NCBI RefSeq assembly: GCF_034113385.1
Contig: NZ_JAXEXL010000015.1
Span: 57,540-121,539 of the forward strand
DNA: 64,000 bases
DNA from: Atopobium sp034113385
GTDB lineage: Bacteria; Actinomycetota; Coriobacteriia; Coriobacteriales; Atopobiaceae
Reading direction: 5' to 3'
Part shown: in pieces, positions 1 through 6,972 of the stretch
How the letters are laid out: the number at the start of each line of letters is the position of its first letter
How positions within the stretch are numbered: position 1 is the stretch's first letter
Made by a program: the position numbers and the translations under genes
Notes under the pieces: model-generated
What the model was told of the DNA's origin: nothing
Databases searched by the model: none
What the model saw: only the letters and a program-made list of their open reading frames with translations

Positions 1-515
1 TAGATGGCTATAACGTCATCTTTAAAACACCGCGCTACACTGACCTTATAGACACGCCACCTACAAAATCGCTCTCGGCAGATCCCTTTGACCGCGCGCG
101 TGAGCTGCTCATTTCTGATGTTGCTGCGTACGCTCAACGCCGTTTTACGCCGGTCATTGTATTTGATGGCTCTGGTAATGTGAACCCGGATCGTCCCAAC
201 CTTGTGCGTGCGGGAGTGCAGCTCATTTTTTCCAAGACAGGGGAGAGTGCAGATACCGTTATTGAGCGCTTGGTGGTGCAGTGCCGCCTTGAGCAACGTG
301 ATGTAACCGTGGTAACTTCCGATAGCACCATTAGGGCTACGGTTGGTGGTATTCCCGTTACCCGCATTTCCAGCACCGCTCTTATTAGTGATGTACATAC
401 AAATGAGGCAGACTCACGCCAAGCCATGGCTGACCAAGGACATACGCGCTTGACCGTTGCGGATCGTCTTGACCAAGCAACTATCGAGAAGCTCAATAAG
501 CTGCTGGGGAAATAA
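1..515 (+). CDS. YacP-like NYN-domain RNA-binding protein (3' part)
   Basis: The gene enters from the left edge, so its start is not visible. Reading from base 3 gives an open frame of about 170 residues to a TAA. It begins with DGYNVIF, which is close to the conserved N-terminal aspartate of YacP (DUF901) proteins. Further family motifs are VIVFDGSG, the SADTVIERL segment and VTSDSTIR. YacP proteins have a PIN/NYN fold and are thought to act on RNA or bind it (the B. subtilis member is Rae1). The visible part runs to the usual family end, so only about the first 10 residues are missing. It converges on the ATPase gene 40 bp downstream. No T-run terminator is obvious between them. Confidence 0.85.
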   Translation, partial: DGYNVIFKTPRYTDLIDTPPTKSLSADPFDRARELLISDVAAYAQRRFTPVIVFDGSGNVNPDRPNLVRAGVQLIFSKTGESADTVIERLVVQCRLEQRDVTVVTSDSTIRATVGGIPVTRISSTALISDVHTNEADSRQAMADQGHTRLTVADRLDQATIEKLNKLLGK

Positions 516-555
516 AGGCCACGCAAGCAGCTCAAAAACAGTTCTTTAAAACTTC

Positions 556-1881
556 CTATAAAGATTCCGCGGCATACAAAGGAAGGTTTTTCATCCATCC
601 TTGGTCTTTGTAATGAGCAAGAGAAAAGCGTATGCAGTGAGTAAGACCATACTTTTTTGCAAAGTATGCAAGGCTCTTGCTGGTAACATTAGCTGCAGAC
701 TTTACTTCAAGAGGAACAACCTCTCCGTTACACTCACAAATAAAATCAACTTCAGCTTTGTTTTGCTTTCCGTCCGCCGACCAATAGGCAGGCCGTTTTT
801 TTGAGGCTGTGAGTTGCTGGCAGACAAATTGTTCACTGTATACACCCTTAGCATGGGTGAAAAGTGCGTCTCCATCAAAAAGAGTTTTTTCATTAAGGTG
901 TAATGCTGCACCCAAAAGACCAATATCAAGAAGATAGAGCTTAAAATTGCTGGAGTCTTCATAGGCGGATAAGGGAATCCCTGGCTTTGTAATTTTATTA
1001 ACCTTTGTTACAAGGCCAGCATCCGTAAGCCAGCTAATGGCATCTTTATAATCACGCCCGCGACCACCAGGACGCACTTGAGAATACATAAACTTGTTAC
1101 TGCCATTCTCTCGAGCAATTTGTAGAGGAACCGAGCGCCAAGTTTCTCGTATGTGCTCTGTCTCAAGCGGCGAAGATACATGCTTTGAAAAGTCATGCTC
1201 ATAGTCAATAAGCAGGGCATCTTGGATTTGACGTGCTTCGCTCAATAACCCTGTGGAGATATAGGCTTGTACTGCTGCCGGCATGCCTCCCACATATAAA
1301 TAGCTACGAAGCGCATCTTCAAAAGATTCGCTCATGGCATGCATAAGTTCATAATCCTTCTGAATAATCAAATCTGCCAAGCTATCCTTACCTAAGGCTC
1401 GAAGAAACTCCGAGAAAGTCATAGGGAAAAGGTCAAGATAGTTTACTTTTCCAACAGGCCATGAAATACGAGTAGCGCTGTCTGCATTGTTTTCTCTGTT
1501 AAGAGCTACTCCTAACAATGATCCTGCGGCAATAACAGGTATCTGAGGCGTTTGCTCACAAAGCATCTTGAGTGATGTGATGGCGCGTGGGCATTCTTGT
1601 ATTTCATCAAGAAAAAGAAGAGTTTCTCCGTCAAAGAGGTTTGTGTTGGTATAGGCGCCTAAGGCAGTAAGAATACGCTTTGGCTCTAACGATCCCGAGA
1701 AAAGCTGTTGGATTGTCTGGTTATCAAGAAAGTTAATGGAAGCAAAATGCTTAAAATCCTGCCGAGCAAACTCCTCTACAAGCCATGTTTTTCCAACCTG
1801 GCGCGCGCCTCTAATGATTAGTGGCTTGCGATGTGCCGAAGCACGCCAGGTTTTAAGCTTTTTAAGTGCGTATCTTTGCAC
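556..1881 (-). CDS. AAA ATPase with C-terminal DUF4143 domain
   Basis: A protein of about 441 residues with an N-terminal P-loop ATPase domain (Walker A GARQVGKT at 25-32, Walker B LLFLDEIQE near 89-96) and a C-terminal DUF4143 region. That region has the spaced motif AEVDF...LEVKSA, which resembles a PD-(D/E)xK nuclease core. I chose the GTG at 1881 because GGATGGAG lies 7 nt upstream and the family normally begins just there (QRYALKKL...RKPLIIRGARQVGKT). A longer frame from a TTG at 1947 would have to start upstream of the likely -10. The cellular role of the family is unknown. It is commonly found in variable copy number and is often suspected to be mobile or selfish. A second member sits at 55669. 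The promoter overlaps an array of palindromic half-sites. Confidence 0.88.
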   Translation of the reverse strand: MQRYALKKLKTWRASAHRKPLIIRGARQVGKTWLVEEFARQDFKHFASINFLDNQTIQQLFSGSLEPKRILTALGAYTNTNLFDGETLLFLDEIQECPRAITSLKMLCEQTPQIPVIAAGSLLGVALNRENNADSATRISWPVGKVNYLDLFPMTFSEFLRALGKDSLADLIIQKDYELMHAMSESFEDALRSYLYVGGMPAAVQAYISTGLLSEARQIQDALLIDYEHDFSKHVSSPLETEHIRETWRSVPLQIARENGSNKFMYSQVRPGGRGRDYKDAISWLTDAGLVTKVNKITKPGIPLSAYEDSSNFKLYLLDIGLLGAALHLNEKTLFDGDALFTHAKGVYSEQFVCQQLTASKKRPAYWSADGKQNKAEVDFICECNGEVVPLEVKSAANVTSKSLAYFAKKYGLTHCIRFSLAHYKDQGWMKNLPLYAAESL

Positions 1882-1918
1882 GAGAGAGCTCCATCCATAA
1901 GTGATTTCTTGCCTATCT

Positions 1919-1927
1919 AGTATAGCA
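1919..1927 (-). promoter_or_regulatory. extended -10 promoter of the DUF4143 ATPase gene
   Basis: On the minus strand the sequence reads TTTTGCTATACT, an extended -10 (TGnTATACT) about 31-38 nt before the GTG start. The place where a -35 would lie is inside the first palindromic repeat unit. The second ATPase gene has the nearly identical TTTTGCTATAAT at the same relative place beside its own repeat. Confidence 0.6.
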
Positions 1928-1933
1928 AAACCT

Positions 1934-2010
1934 TCGGAATCAGCCAAAATTGGTTACTTCCGACATCGGAATCAGCCAAAAATGGCTATTTCCGACATCG
2001 GAAATAGCCA
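1934..2010. repeat. tandem palindromic repeat array (five alternating half-sites)
   Basis: Two 32-bp direct repeats (1934-1965 and 1966-1997, two or three mismatches) are followed by a partial third copy to 2010. Each unit is itself an imperfect palindrome, TCGGAANNAGCCA facing TGGCTATTTCCGA. Half-sites therefore alternate plus, minus, plus, minus, plus. Positions 1983-1995 and 1998-2010 form a perfect 13-bp inverted repeat with a 2-nt centre. The first unit covers the -35 area of the ATPase promoter, which suggests an operator array. The binding factor is unknown. Confidence 0.85.
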
Positions 2011-2225
2011 ATACAGGAACGAAAAAAGCCATTGTCTACACCGTAGGCGAACTTGAGGCGCCGCAAGACTCTGTTCAGATGACGTTAGTAAGAACTTGGC
2101 AAACAACCTAGTAAGCAATCACATAGAGCTGTTTTTAAAGGCAAACGTGGAAATATAGAAGTTCTTCTCGCCAGACGAATAAAGATACGCTATTATTACT
2201 CACGCACAGTTTGTGCAAGCAGTTT
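2011..2225. other. intergenic stretch before tRNA-Thr, no gene seen
   Basis: Together with the repeat array this makes about 340 bp without a gene between the ATPase start and tRNA-Thr(TGT). I see no coding frame with a ribosome binding site. A TATTAT hexamer near 2191 could be the -10 of the tRNA promoter, but no convincing -35 accompanies it. Confidence 0.4.
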
Positions 2226-2300
2226 GCTGGTGTAGCTCAATGGTAGAGCCCTGGTTTTGTAAACCAGTTGTTGTAGGTTCGATCCCTATCACCAGCTCCA
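2226..2300 (+). tRNA. tRNA-Thr (TGT)
   Basis: Cloverleaf with acceptor GCTGGTG/CACCAGC, D-arm TAGCTCAATGGTAGAG, and anticodon stem CTGGT/ACCAG around loop TTTGTAA (anticodon TGT). The T-arm is GGTTCGATCC and the CCA is encoded. A strong terminator follows 10 nt later, so it appears to be a single-gene unit. Confidence 0.95.
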
Positions 2301-2309
2301 GGCAAAACA

Positions 2310-2345
2310 CAGAGCCTTTAGCATAGTTCTAAAGGCTCTGTTTTT
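2310..2345 (+). terminator. rho-independent terminator after tRNA-Thr(TGT)
   Basis: Perfect 12-bp inverted repeat CAGAGCCTTTAG / CTAAAGGCTCTG with a 7-nt loop, followed by TTTTT. Confidence 0.93.
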
Positions 2346-2421
2346 ATGTCTGCCACGCACGCATTTTATCTGCAATTGTGCAGGAAACGTGACAAGGTAA
2401 CGCCCGGCTGGGTGGTATGTA

Positions 2422-2450
2422 TTGACAACCCCTCTATTCGGTCGTAATAT
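2422..2450 (+). promoter_or_regulatory. promoter of the tRNA-Tyr/Thr/Met-tuf unit
   Basis: Consensus -35 TTGACA (2422-2427), a 17-bp spacer and -10 TAATAT (2445-2450). Just upstream is GGTAACGCCCGG (2392-2408 area), a variant of the GGATACGCCCGG motif seen before other ribosomal promoters in this window. Confidence 0.75.
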
Positions 2451-2499
2451 TGCCTCCGCTTGCAAGGTTTATTTTTAAGCAAGTAGCTTGAAAATATAT

Positions 2500-2583
2500 G
2501 GGGATATGGCACAGCGGCAACTGCGGCGGACTGTAAATCCGCTCCCTCTGGGTTCCTTGGTTCGAGTCCAAGTATCCCCACCA
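2500..2583 (+). tRNA. tRNA-Tyr (GTA)
   Basis: Class II tRNA with a long variable arm. The acceptor is GGGGATA/TATCCCC, the anticodon stem GCGGA/TCCGC surrounds loop CTGTAAA (anticodon GTA), the T-arm contains GGTTCGAGTCC, and the CCA is encoded. It is first in the tRNA-tuf unit. Confidence 0.95.
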
Positions 2584-2584
2584 T

Positions 2585-2660
2585 GCCCGTGTAGCTCAGT
2601 AGGTAGAGCACTTCGTTGGTAACGAAGAGGTCACCGGTTCAAATCCGGTCGCGGGCTCCA
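2585..2660 (+). tRNA. tRNA-Thr (GGT)
   Basis: Acceptor GCCCGTG/CGCGGGC with one G-U pair, anticodon stem CTTCG/CGAAG around TTGGTAA (anticodon GGT), T-loop GGTTCAAATCC, encoded CCA. It starts 1 nt after tRNA-Tyr. Confidence 0.95.
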
Positions 2661-2680
2661 TCTTTTCAAGCAACCGCCAT

Positions 2681-2757
2681 GCCGGCGTAGCTCAGCTGGT
2701 TAGAGCACACGGCTCATACCCGTGATGTCACTGGTTCGAATCCAGTCGCCGGTACCA
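2681..2757 (+). tRNA. tRNA-Met (CAT)
   Basis: Acceptor GCCGGCG/CGCCGGT with a terminal G-U pair, anticodon stem CACGG/CCGTG around CTCATAC (anticodon CAT), T-arm GGTTCGAATCC, encoded CCA. It lacks the three-GC anticodon stem of initiators. It should therefore be elongator Met; a lysidine-modified Ile tRNA cannot be excluded by eye. Confidence 0.88.
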
Positions 2758-2849
2758 TGAATTCTTGCGGCCCTCCTGGGCCGTTTGGAATATATAAGCA
2801 AGTTATTCGCTGGATAGCCCATAAAGCTAGTTCCAAGAGGAGGATGGCA

Positions 2850-4040
2850 ATGGCCAAGGAGAAGTTTGATCGTTCCAAGCCACACGTAAACATTGGTACC
2901 ATTGGTCACGTAGACCACGGTAAGACCACTCTTACCGCAGCAATCACCAAGGTTCTCTCCGAGACCGAGGGTTGCCATGCAGACTACACTGCTTTCGAGA
3001 ACATCGATAAGGCTCCCGAAGAGCGTCAGCGTGGTATTACCATTTCTGTAGCTCACGTAGAGTATGAAACCTGGGAGCGCCATTACGCTCACGTAGACTG
3101 CCCTGGTCACGCTGACTACGTAAAGAACATGATTTCCGGTGCTGCACAGATGGACGGTGCTATTCTGGTAATCGCTGCTACCGATGGTCCTATGGCTCAG
3201 ACCCGCGAGCACATTCTTCTTGCTCGTCAGGTAGGCGTACCTTACATCATCGTCTTCCTTAACAAGTGCGACATGGTAGACGACGAGGAGCTTATTGACC
3301 TCGTAGAGATGGAGACTCGTGACCTTCTCTCTGAGTATGACTTCCCCGGTGATGATCTTCCTATCGTTCGTGGTTCCGCTCTTGGCGCCCTCAACGGTGA
3401 GGAGAAGTGGGTTGAGTCTGTCGTAGAGCTTATGCGTCAGGTAGATTCTTACATCCCCACCCCAGCTCGTGATAACGAGAAGCCCTTCTTGATGGCTATT
3501 GAGGATGTTATGACCATTTCTGGTCGTGGTACCGTTGCTACTGGTCGTGTAGAGCGCGGTCAGCTTAAGCTGAACGAGCCCGTCGAGATTGTTGGCATCA
3601 AGGATACCCAGAGCTCCGTCTGCACTGGCATCGAGATGTTCCGTAAGACTATGGACTTCTGCGAGGCTGGCGACAACGTAGGTCTGTTGCTCCGCGGCAT
3701 TAAGCGCGAGGATGTTGAGCGCGGTCAGGTACTCTGCAAGCCCGGTTCTGTAACTCCTCACAAGAAGTTCACCGGTGAGATTTACGTACTGACCAAGGAA
3801 GAGGGCGGCCGTCACACCCCATTCTTCAATGGCTATCGTCCTCAGTTCTACTTCCGCACCACTGACGTAACCGGCTCCATCGAGCTCCCCGAGGGCGTAG
3901 AGATGGCTATGCCTGGTGACCACGTTACCATTAACGCTGAGCTTCTTTACCCCATCGCTATGGAGGAGGGCCTGCGCTTCGCTATCCGCGAGGGTGGCCA
4001 CACCGTAGGTGATGGTCGTGTAGCTACCATCGTTGAGTAA
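2850..4040 (+). CDS. tuf: elongation factor Tu
   Basis: EF-Tu, 396 residues, the GTPase that brings aminoacyl-tRNA to the ribosomal A site. G-domain motifs are present: GHVDHGKT (P loop), DCPGHADYV (G3) and NKCD (G4). Domains 2 and 3 follow, with typical GRGTVATGRVERG and a C-terminal REGGHTVGDGRV. An in-frame ATG lies 6 nt earlier, but AAGAGGAGG ends directly on it, so the second ATG (6-nt spacing) is preferred. It sits behind three tRNA genes and ahead of rpmG/tRNA-Trp/secE/nusG, the order known from the E. coli tufB locus, and not in the usual place after fusA. Confidence 0.98.
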   Translation: MAKEKFDRSKPHVNIGTIGHVDHGKTTLTAAITKVLSETEGCHADYTAFENIDKAPEERQRGITISVAHVEYETWERHYAHVDCPGHADYVKNMISGAAQMDGAILVIAATDGPMAQTREHILLARQVGVPYIIVFLNKCDMVDDEELIDLVEMETRDLLSEYDFPGDDLPIVRGSALGALNGEEKWVESVVELMRQVDSYIPTPARDNEKPFLMAIEDVMTISGRGTVATGRVERGQLKLNEPVEIVGIKDTQSSVCTGIEMFRKTMDFCEAGDNVGLLLRGIKREDVERGQVLCKPGSVTPHKKFTGEIYVLTKEEGGRHTPFFNGYRPQFYFRTTDVTGSIELPEGVEMAMPGDHVTINAELLYPIAMEEGLRFAIREGGHTVGDGRVATIVE

Positions 4041-4062
4041 ACGACTGAGCTGACGTAATCTG

Positions 4063-4098
4063 ACCCGGCGTCTTCGCAAGAGGGCGTCGGGTTTCTTT
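4063..4098 (+). terminator. terminator after tuf
   Basis: GC-rich hairpin ACCCGGCGTC...GGGCGTCGGGT (about 11 bp with G-U pairs) followed by TTTCTTTTCT. Confidence 0.85.
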
Positions 4099-4163
4099 TC
4101 TCTATTGGCTTTACCACTTGTTTTGATTGTTTTGTCAAGGATACGTACAAGATGTCTTATGGC

Positions 4164-4193
4164 TTGACAAGATGGGAAGCAAGATGGTAACGT
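4164..4193 (+). promoter_or_regulatory. promoter of the rpmG unit
   Basis: Consensus -35 TTGACA (4164-4169) and a weaker -10 TAACGT (4188-4193) with an 18-bp spacer. The promoter lies inside a pair of inverted 8-mers, GGATACGT (4139-4146) and ACGTATCC (4190-4197). The second 8-mer overlaps the -10. Confidence 0.6.
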
Positions 4194-4205
4194 ATCCCAC
4201 CGCGT

Positions 4206-4230
4206 ATAACTGAGAAACACTCTCAGTTAT
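4206..4230 (+). promoter_or_regulatory. leader hairpin before rpmG
   Basis: Perfect 9-bp inverted repeat ATAACTGAG / CTCAGTTAT with a 7-nt loop, ending about 10 nt before the rpmG ribosome binding site GGGAGG. There is no T-run, so it is more likely an RNA structure in the leader than a terminator. Confidence 0.5.
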
Positions 4231-4250
4231 TTGGGTAACTGGGAGGTTTC

Positions 4251-4400
4251 ATGCGTACTATGGTCACCCTCGCATGCACCGAGTGCAAGCGTAGGAATTA
4301 CACCACAGATAAGAACAAGAGCAACAACCCCGAGCGTATGGAGTTGAAGAAGTATTGCCCTTGGTGCCACAAGCACACTGTTCATAAGGAAACCCGCTAG
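4251..4400 (+). CDS. rpmG: 50S ribosomal protein L33
   Basis: Small gene of 49 codons encoding MRTMVTLACTECKRRNYTT... and ending KETR. It has two CxxC pairs (CTEC and CPWC), so this is the zinc-binding (C+) form of L33, a large-subunit protein. The ATG is preceded by GGGAGG at 7 nt. tRNA-Trp follows after 11 nt and is probably co-transcribed. Zinc-binding L33 paralogues are often repressed by Zur in actinobacteria. Whether a zinc-free copy exists elsewhere cannot be seen here. Confidence 0.96.
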   Translation: MRTMVTLACTECKRRNYTTDKNKSNNPERMELKKYCPWCHKHTVHKETR

Positions 4401-4411
4401 GTTTTTCTAAT

Positions 4412-4487
4412 ACGCCAGTAGTTCAATTGGTAGAGCATCGGTCTCCAAAACCGAGTGTTGAGGGTTCGAGTCCTTCCTGGCGTGCCA
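4412..4487 (+). tRNA. tRNA-Trp (CCA)
   Basis: Acceptor ACGCCAG/CTGGCGT, anticodon stem TCGGT/ACCGA around loop CTCCAAA (anticodon CCA), T-arm GGTTCGAGTCC, encoded CCA. Its place between rpmG and secE is conserved across many bacterial phyla. Confidence 0.96.
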
Positions 4488-4496
4488 GCTAATACA

Positions 4497-4528
4497 CCGG
4501 CCCGTCCCTTACCGGGCGGGCTGGTTTT
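4497..4528 (+). terminator. terminator-like hairpin between tRNA-Trp and secE
   Basis: CCGGCCCGTCCC pairs with GGGCGGGCTGG (G-U pairs allowed) around a 5-nt loop and is followed by TTTT. Only about 35 bp separate it from secE and no promoter fits there. It probably gives partial termination or marks tRNA processing, with read-through feeding secE. Confidence 0.7.
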
Positions 4529-4563
4529 ATGAGATAGGGTCATATACCCGAAGGGATGAGTTC

Positions 4564-4929
4564 ATGGCGAACAAGGAGCGCAATAAGAGGAGTGCCCGTA
4601 AGGCTCGTGCACAAGAGCGTGCCGAGCGTGAGGCTATCCAGGCTGATGCCGCTTCCGATTCCCAAACCAAGGTAGCTGCTAAGGCTGAGGTAACGAAGGC
4701 AGAATCAAAGGCCAAGGCAAACAAGCGCCCTGGCTTTATCAGGCGTTCGCTTGGTTGGTTTGGTGATGTCCGTACGGAGATGCACAGGGTTACATGGCCT
4801 ACTAAGCCAGAGCTTAAGAATTACACCGTTGGTGTATTTGCAATGCTGATTGTATTTGGTATCGCAATTTGGGCAGTTGACTTAGGCATTGTTGCACTTC
4901 TCTCCGCATACGCAGGTTTGGGGGCATAG
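4564..4929 (+). CDS. secE: preprotein translocase subunit SecE
   Basis: SecE, 121 residues, the small essential subunit that clamps the SecYEG channel. The conserved amphipathic segment FGDVRTEMHRVTWPTKPEL is followed by one C-terminal membrane helix (about 92-114). The first 65 residues are a Lys/Ala/Glu-rich soluble extension, longer than in minimal SecE but common in actinobacteria. The RBS is AAGGGATGAG. nusG begins 2 nt after the stop, so the two are translationally close. Confidence 0.96.
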   Translation: MANKERNKRSARKARAQERAEREAIQADAASDSQTKVAAKAEVTKAESKAKANKRPGFIRRSLGWFGDVRTEMHRVTWPTKPELKNYTVGVFAMLIVFGIAIWAVDLGIVALLSAYAGLGA

Positions 4930-4931
4930 TA

Positions 4932-5471
4932 ATGGCTAAGCGTTGGTATGTTATTCATACCTATTCTGGTTACGAGAATAAGGTTAAGGCAGATCTTGAG
5001 CATCGTATTGAGACCTTTGGTTTGGAAAATGTTGTTGTAGACATTCAAATTCCTACCGAGGAAGTAACCGAGCTCAAAGAGGGCGGCAAGCGTGAAACCA
5101 AGGAAACCAAGGTATTCCCTGGCTATGTGCTTGTTCGCATGGAGATTGATGATAACTCCTGGGCTGTTGTCCGTAACACGCCTGGCGTAACGGGTTTTGT
5201 AGGCATAGATGGTAAGCCTACGCCTCTTTCTCGTGATGAGTTTAACAAGATTATGCGTCGCTCCAATAAGAGTGCAGATGCTCCTCGTCCTACCTCTACC
5301 GATCTTGAGGTTGGGCAGTCCATCCGCGTTGTTTCTGGCGCACTTGCAGACTTTGATGGCACCATTTCTGAGATTATGCTCGCATCGGGTAAAGTCAAGG
5401 TTATGCTTGCAATCTTTGGTCGTGAGACACCAGTTGAGCTTGATATAGATAAGGTAGCGGCAATTAACTAG
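4932..5471 (+). CDS. nusG: transcription termination/antitermination factor NusG
   Basis: NusG, 179 residues, which binds RNA polymerase and links it to Rho or the ribosome. The NGN domain starts at MAKRWYVIHTYSGYENKVKADL and contains VFPGYVLVRMEIDDNSW and TPGVTGFVG. The C-terminal KOW domain (VVSGALADFDGTISEI) lies near 128-178. The length is typical. It is followed by the rplK leader, and secE-nusG-rplK is a standard order. Confidence 0.98.
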   Translation: MAKRWYVIHTYSGYENKVKADLEHRIETFGLENVVVDIQIPTEEVTELKEGGKRETKETKVFPGYVLVRMEIDDNSWAVVRNTPGVTGFVGIDGKPTPLSRDEFNKIMRRSNKSADAPRPTSTDLEVGQSIRVVSGALADFDGTISEIMLASGKVKVMLAIFGRETPVELDIDKVAAIN

Positions 5472-5482
5472 CTATTCCACCT

Positions 5483-5518
5483 CTTGCTTCTTTCGGTGAG
5501 GAATGCTTCTGAAGCAAG
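5483..5518 (+). promoter_or_regulatory. hairpin in the nusG-rplK gap
   Basis: Inverted repeat CTTGCTTC (5483-5490) / GAAGCAAG (5511-5518) with a 20-nt loop and no T-run. It may be a processing site or leader element between nusG and rplK. Confidence 0.4.
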
Positions 5519-5577
5519 GGCGTATATAGAATTATGTACAGGTAACTAAGGTAACTAACGGTATACAGGAGAACACT

Positions 5578-6006
5578 ATGGCTGAGAAGAACGTAGTTAA
5601 GTTCATTAAGCTTCAGATTCCTGCTGGTCAAGCAAACCCTGCTCCTCCAGTAGGTCCTGCTCTGGGTGCTGCACAAGTAAACATTATGCAGTTCTGCCAG
5701 GCATTTAACGCAGAGACTAAAGATCAGGCTGGCGACATTATCCCCGTTGAGATTTCCGTATACGAGGATCGTAGCTTCAGCTTTGTTTGCAAGACTCCTC
5801 CCGCAGCTAAGCTCATCATTAAGGAGCTTGGCATTAAGGGTGGTTCTGGTGTTCCTCAGCGTGATAAGGTTGGTCAGCTTTCTCAGGACCAGCTTCGCAA
5901 GATTGCTGAGATTAAGATGCCTGACCTCAATGCTAACGATATTGATGCCGCAATGAAGATTGTTGCCGGCACCGCTCGTTCCATGGGTGTCACCATCGCT
6001 GAGTAA
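5578..6006 (+). CDS. rplK: 50S ribosomal protein L11
   Basis: L11, 142 residues. It binds the GTPase-associated region of 23S rRNA and supports EF-G, EF-Tu and RelA function. The N-terminal domain carries KLQIPAGQANPAPPVGPALG and the C-terminal RNA-binding domain ends DIDAAMKIVAGTARSMGVTI. The proline-rich PAPPVGPALG is the thiostrepton-contact segment and looks wild type. The start ATG has AGGAG at 6 nt. rplA follows after 95 bp containing a short leader. Confidence 0.98.
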   Translation: MAEKNVVKFIKLQIPAGQANPAPPVGPALGAAQVNIMQFCQAFNAETKDQAGDIIPVEISVYEDRSFSFVCKTPPAAKLIIKELGIKGGSGVPQRDKVGQLSQDQLRKIAEIKMPDLNANDIDAAMKIVAGTARSMGVTIAE

Positions 6007-6101
6007 CTCACGCAATTCATTGTTTTTATGCTTGCCTCACAAGGAGTGTGAGCTTTACGTGGGAGGGCATGCCGCCCGTATGCACCACACAAGGAGGATT
6101 T

Positions 6102-6806
6102 ATGGCAAAGCACGGTAAGAACTATCGTAACGCTTCCGAGAAGGTCTCTGCAGACCTCTACAGCCCTAAGGCTGCTCTTGAGCTTGTAAAGGAGCTCGCA
6201 AGCGCTAAGTTTGACGAGACCATTGATGTTTCTATCCGCTTAGGCGTAGATACCCGTAAGGCAGATCAGAACGTTCGTGGTTCCATTTCCCTTCCTCATG
6301 GCACTGGCAAGACTGTTCGCGTTGCAGTATTTGCAGAGGGCGAGAAGGCCCGTGAGGCAGAGGCTGCTGGCGCAGACATTGTAGGCGCAGATGACTTGGT
6401 TGCTTCCATTCAGGCTGGCAACTTTGACTTTGATGCCGCTATTGCAACTCCTAACATGATGGCTAAGGTTGGCCGCATTGGTAAGCTTCTTGGACCTCGT
6501 GGTTTGATGCCTAACCCCAAGCTTGGCACCGTAACCATGGATGTTGCAAAGATGGTTGGTGAGCTCAAGGCTGGTCGTGTAGAGTATCGCGCTGATCGTT
6601 ACGGCATCTGCCACGTACCTCTGGGCAAGGCTTCCTTTGAGCTTGTTGCATTGGTAGAGAACTACCAGGCACTTATCACCGAGATTTTGCGTGTTAAGCC
6701 TGCAGCTGCCAAGGGTCGTTACATTAAGTCTGTTGTAGTTTCTTCCACTATGGGACCTGGTGTTAAGGTAGACGGCACCAAGGTTCGTGCCCTTATGGAG
6801 GACTAG
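6102..6806 (+). CDS. rplA: 50S ribosomal protein L1
   Basis: L1, 234 residues, the protein of the mobile L1 stalk that moves deacylated tRNA out of the E site, and a translational autoregulator in many bacteria. Hallmarks are SIRLGVDTRKADQNVRG, KVGRIGKLLGPRGLMPNPKLGTV and SSTMGPGVKVD. The start is fixed by AAGGAGG 5 nt before this ATG; a longer in-frame start 54 bp earlier lacks support. The leader holds a CTCACA/TGTGAG stem. A terminator follows, so rplKA end a transcription unit here. Confidence 0.97.
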   Translation: MAKHGKNYRNASEKVSADLYSPKAALELVKELASAKFDETIDVSIRLGVDTRKADQNVRGSISLPHGTGKTVRVAVFAEGEKAREAEAAGADIVGADDLVASIQAGNFDFDAAIATPNMMAKVGRIGKLLGPRGLMPNPKLGTVTMDVAKMVGELKAGRVEYRADRYGICHVPLGKASFELVALVENYQALITEILRVKPAAAKGRYIKSVVVSSTMGPGVKVDGTKVRALMED

Positions 6807-6834
6807 TACCACTTAGGCATACCTGTTTATTCCT

Positions 6835-6869
6835 AAAGCACCTCATCTCGCCGATGGGGTGCTTTTTTG
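6835..6869 (+). terminator. terminator after rplA
   Basis: AAAGCACCTCATC / GATGGGGTGCTTT hairpin with a 5-nt loop and a T6 tract. Confidence 0.93.
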
Positions 6870-6972
6870 TATGAGAAGCTGCATCCTATAAAAGCAATAC
6901 TTAGTTATGATTGACAGTAAATCGGGGGGTATATTCAACAAGCTTTTATTTATTAAACGATAAGAGGTAAAA

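Noticed and set aside
1882..1947. TTG start giving a 22-residue longer DUF4143 ATPase
   Set aside because: It would begin upstream of the probable -10 and inside the palindromic array; the GTG at 1881 has a strong RBS and the family N-terminus.
1934..2010. CRISPR array
   Set aside because: Repeats are adjacent without spacers, are palindromic, and no cas genes are present.
2700..4220. 506-codon open frame antisense to tuf
   Set aside because: Long antisense frames arise from the biased codon use of highly expressed genes; no RBS, no recognisable protein, and EF-Tu on the other strand is certain.
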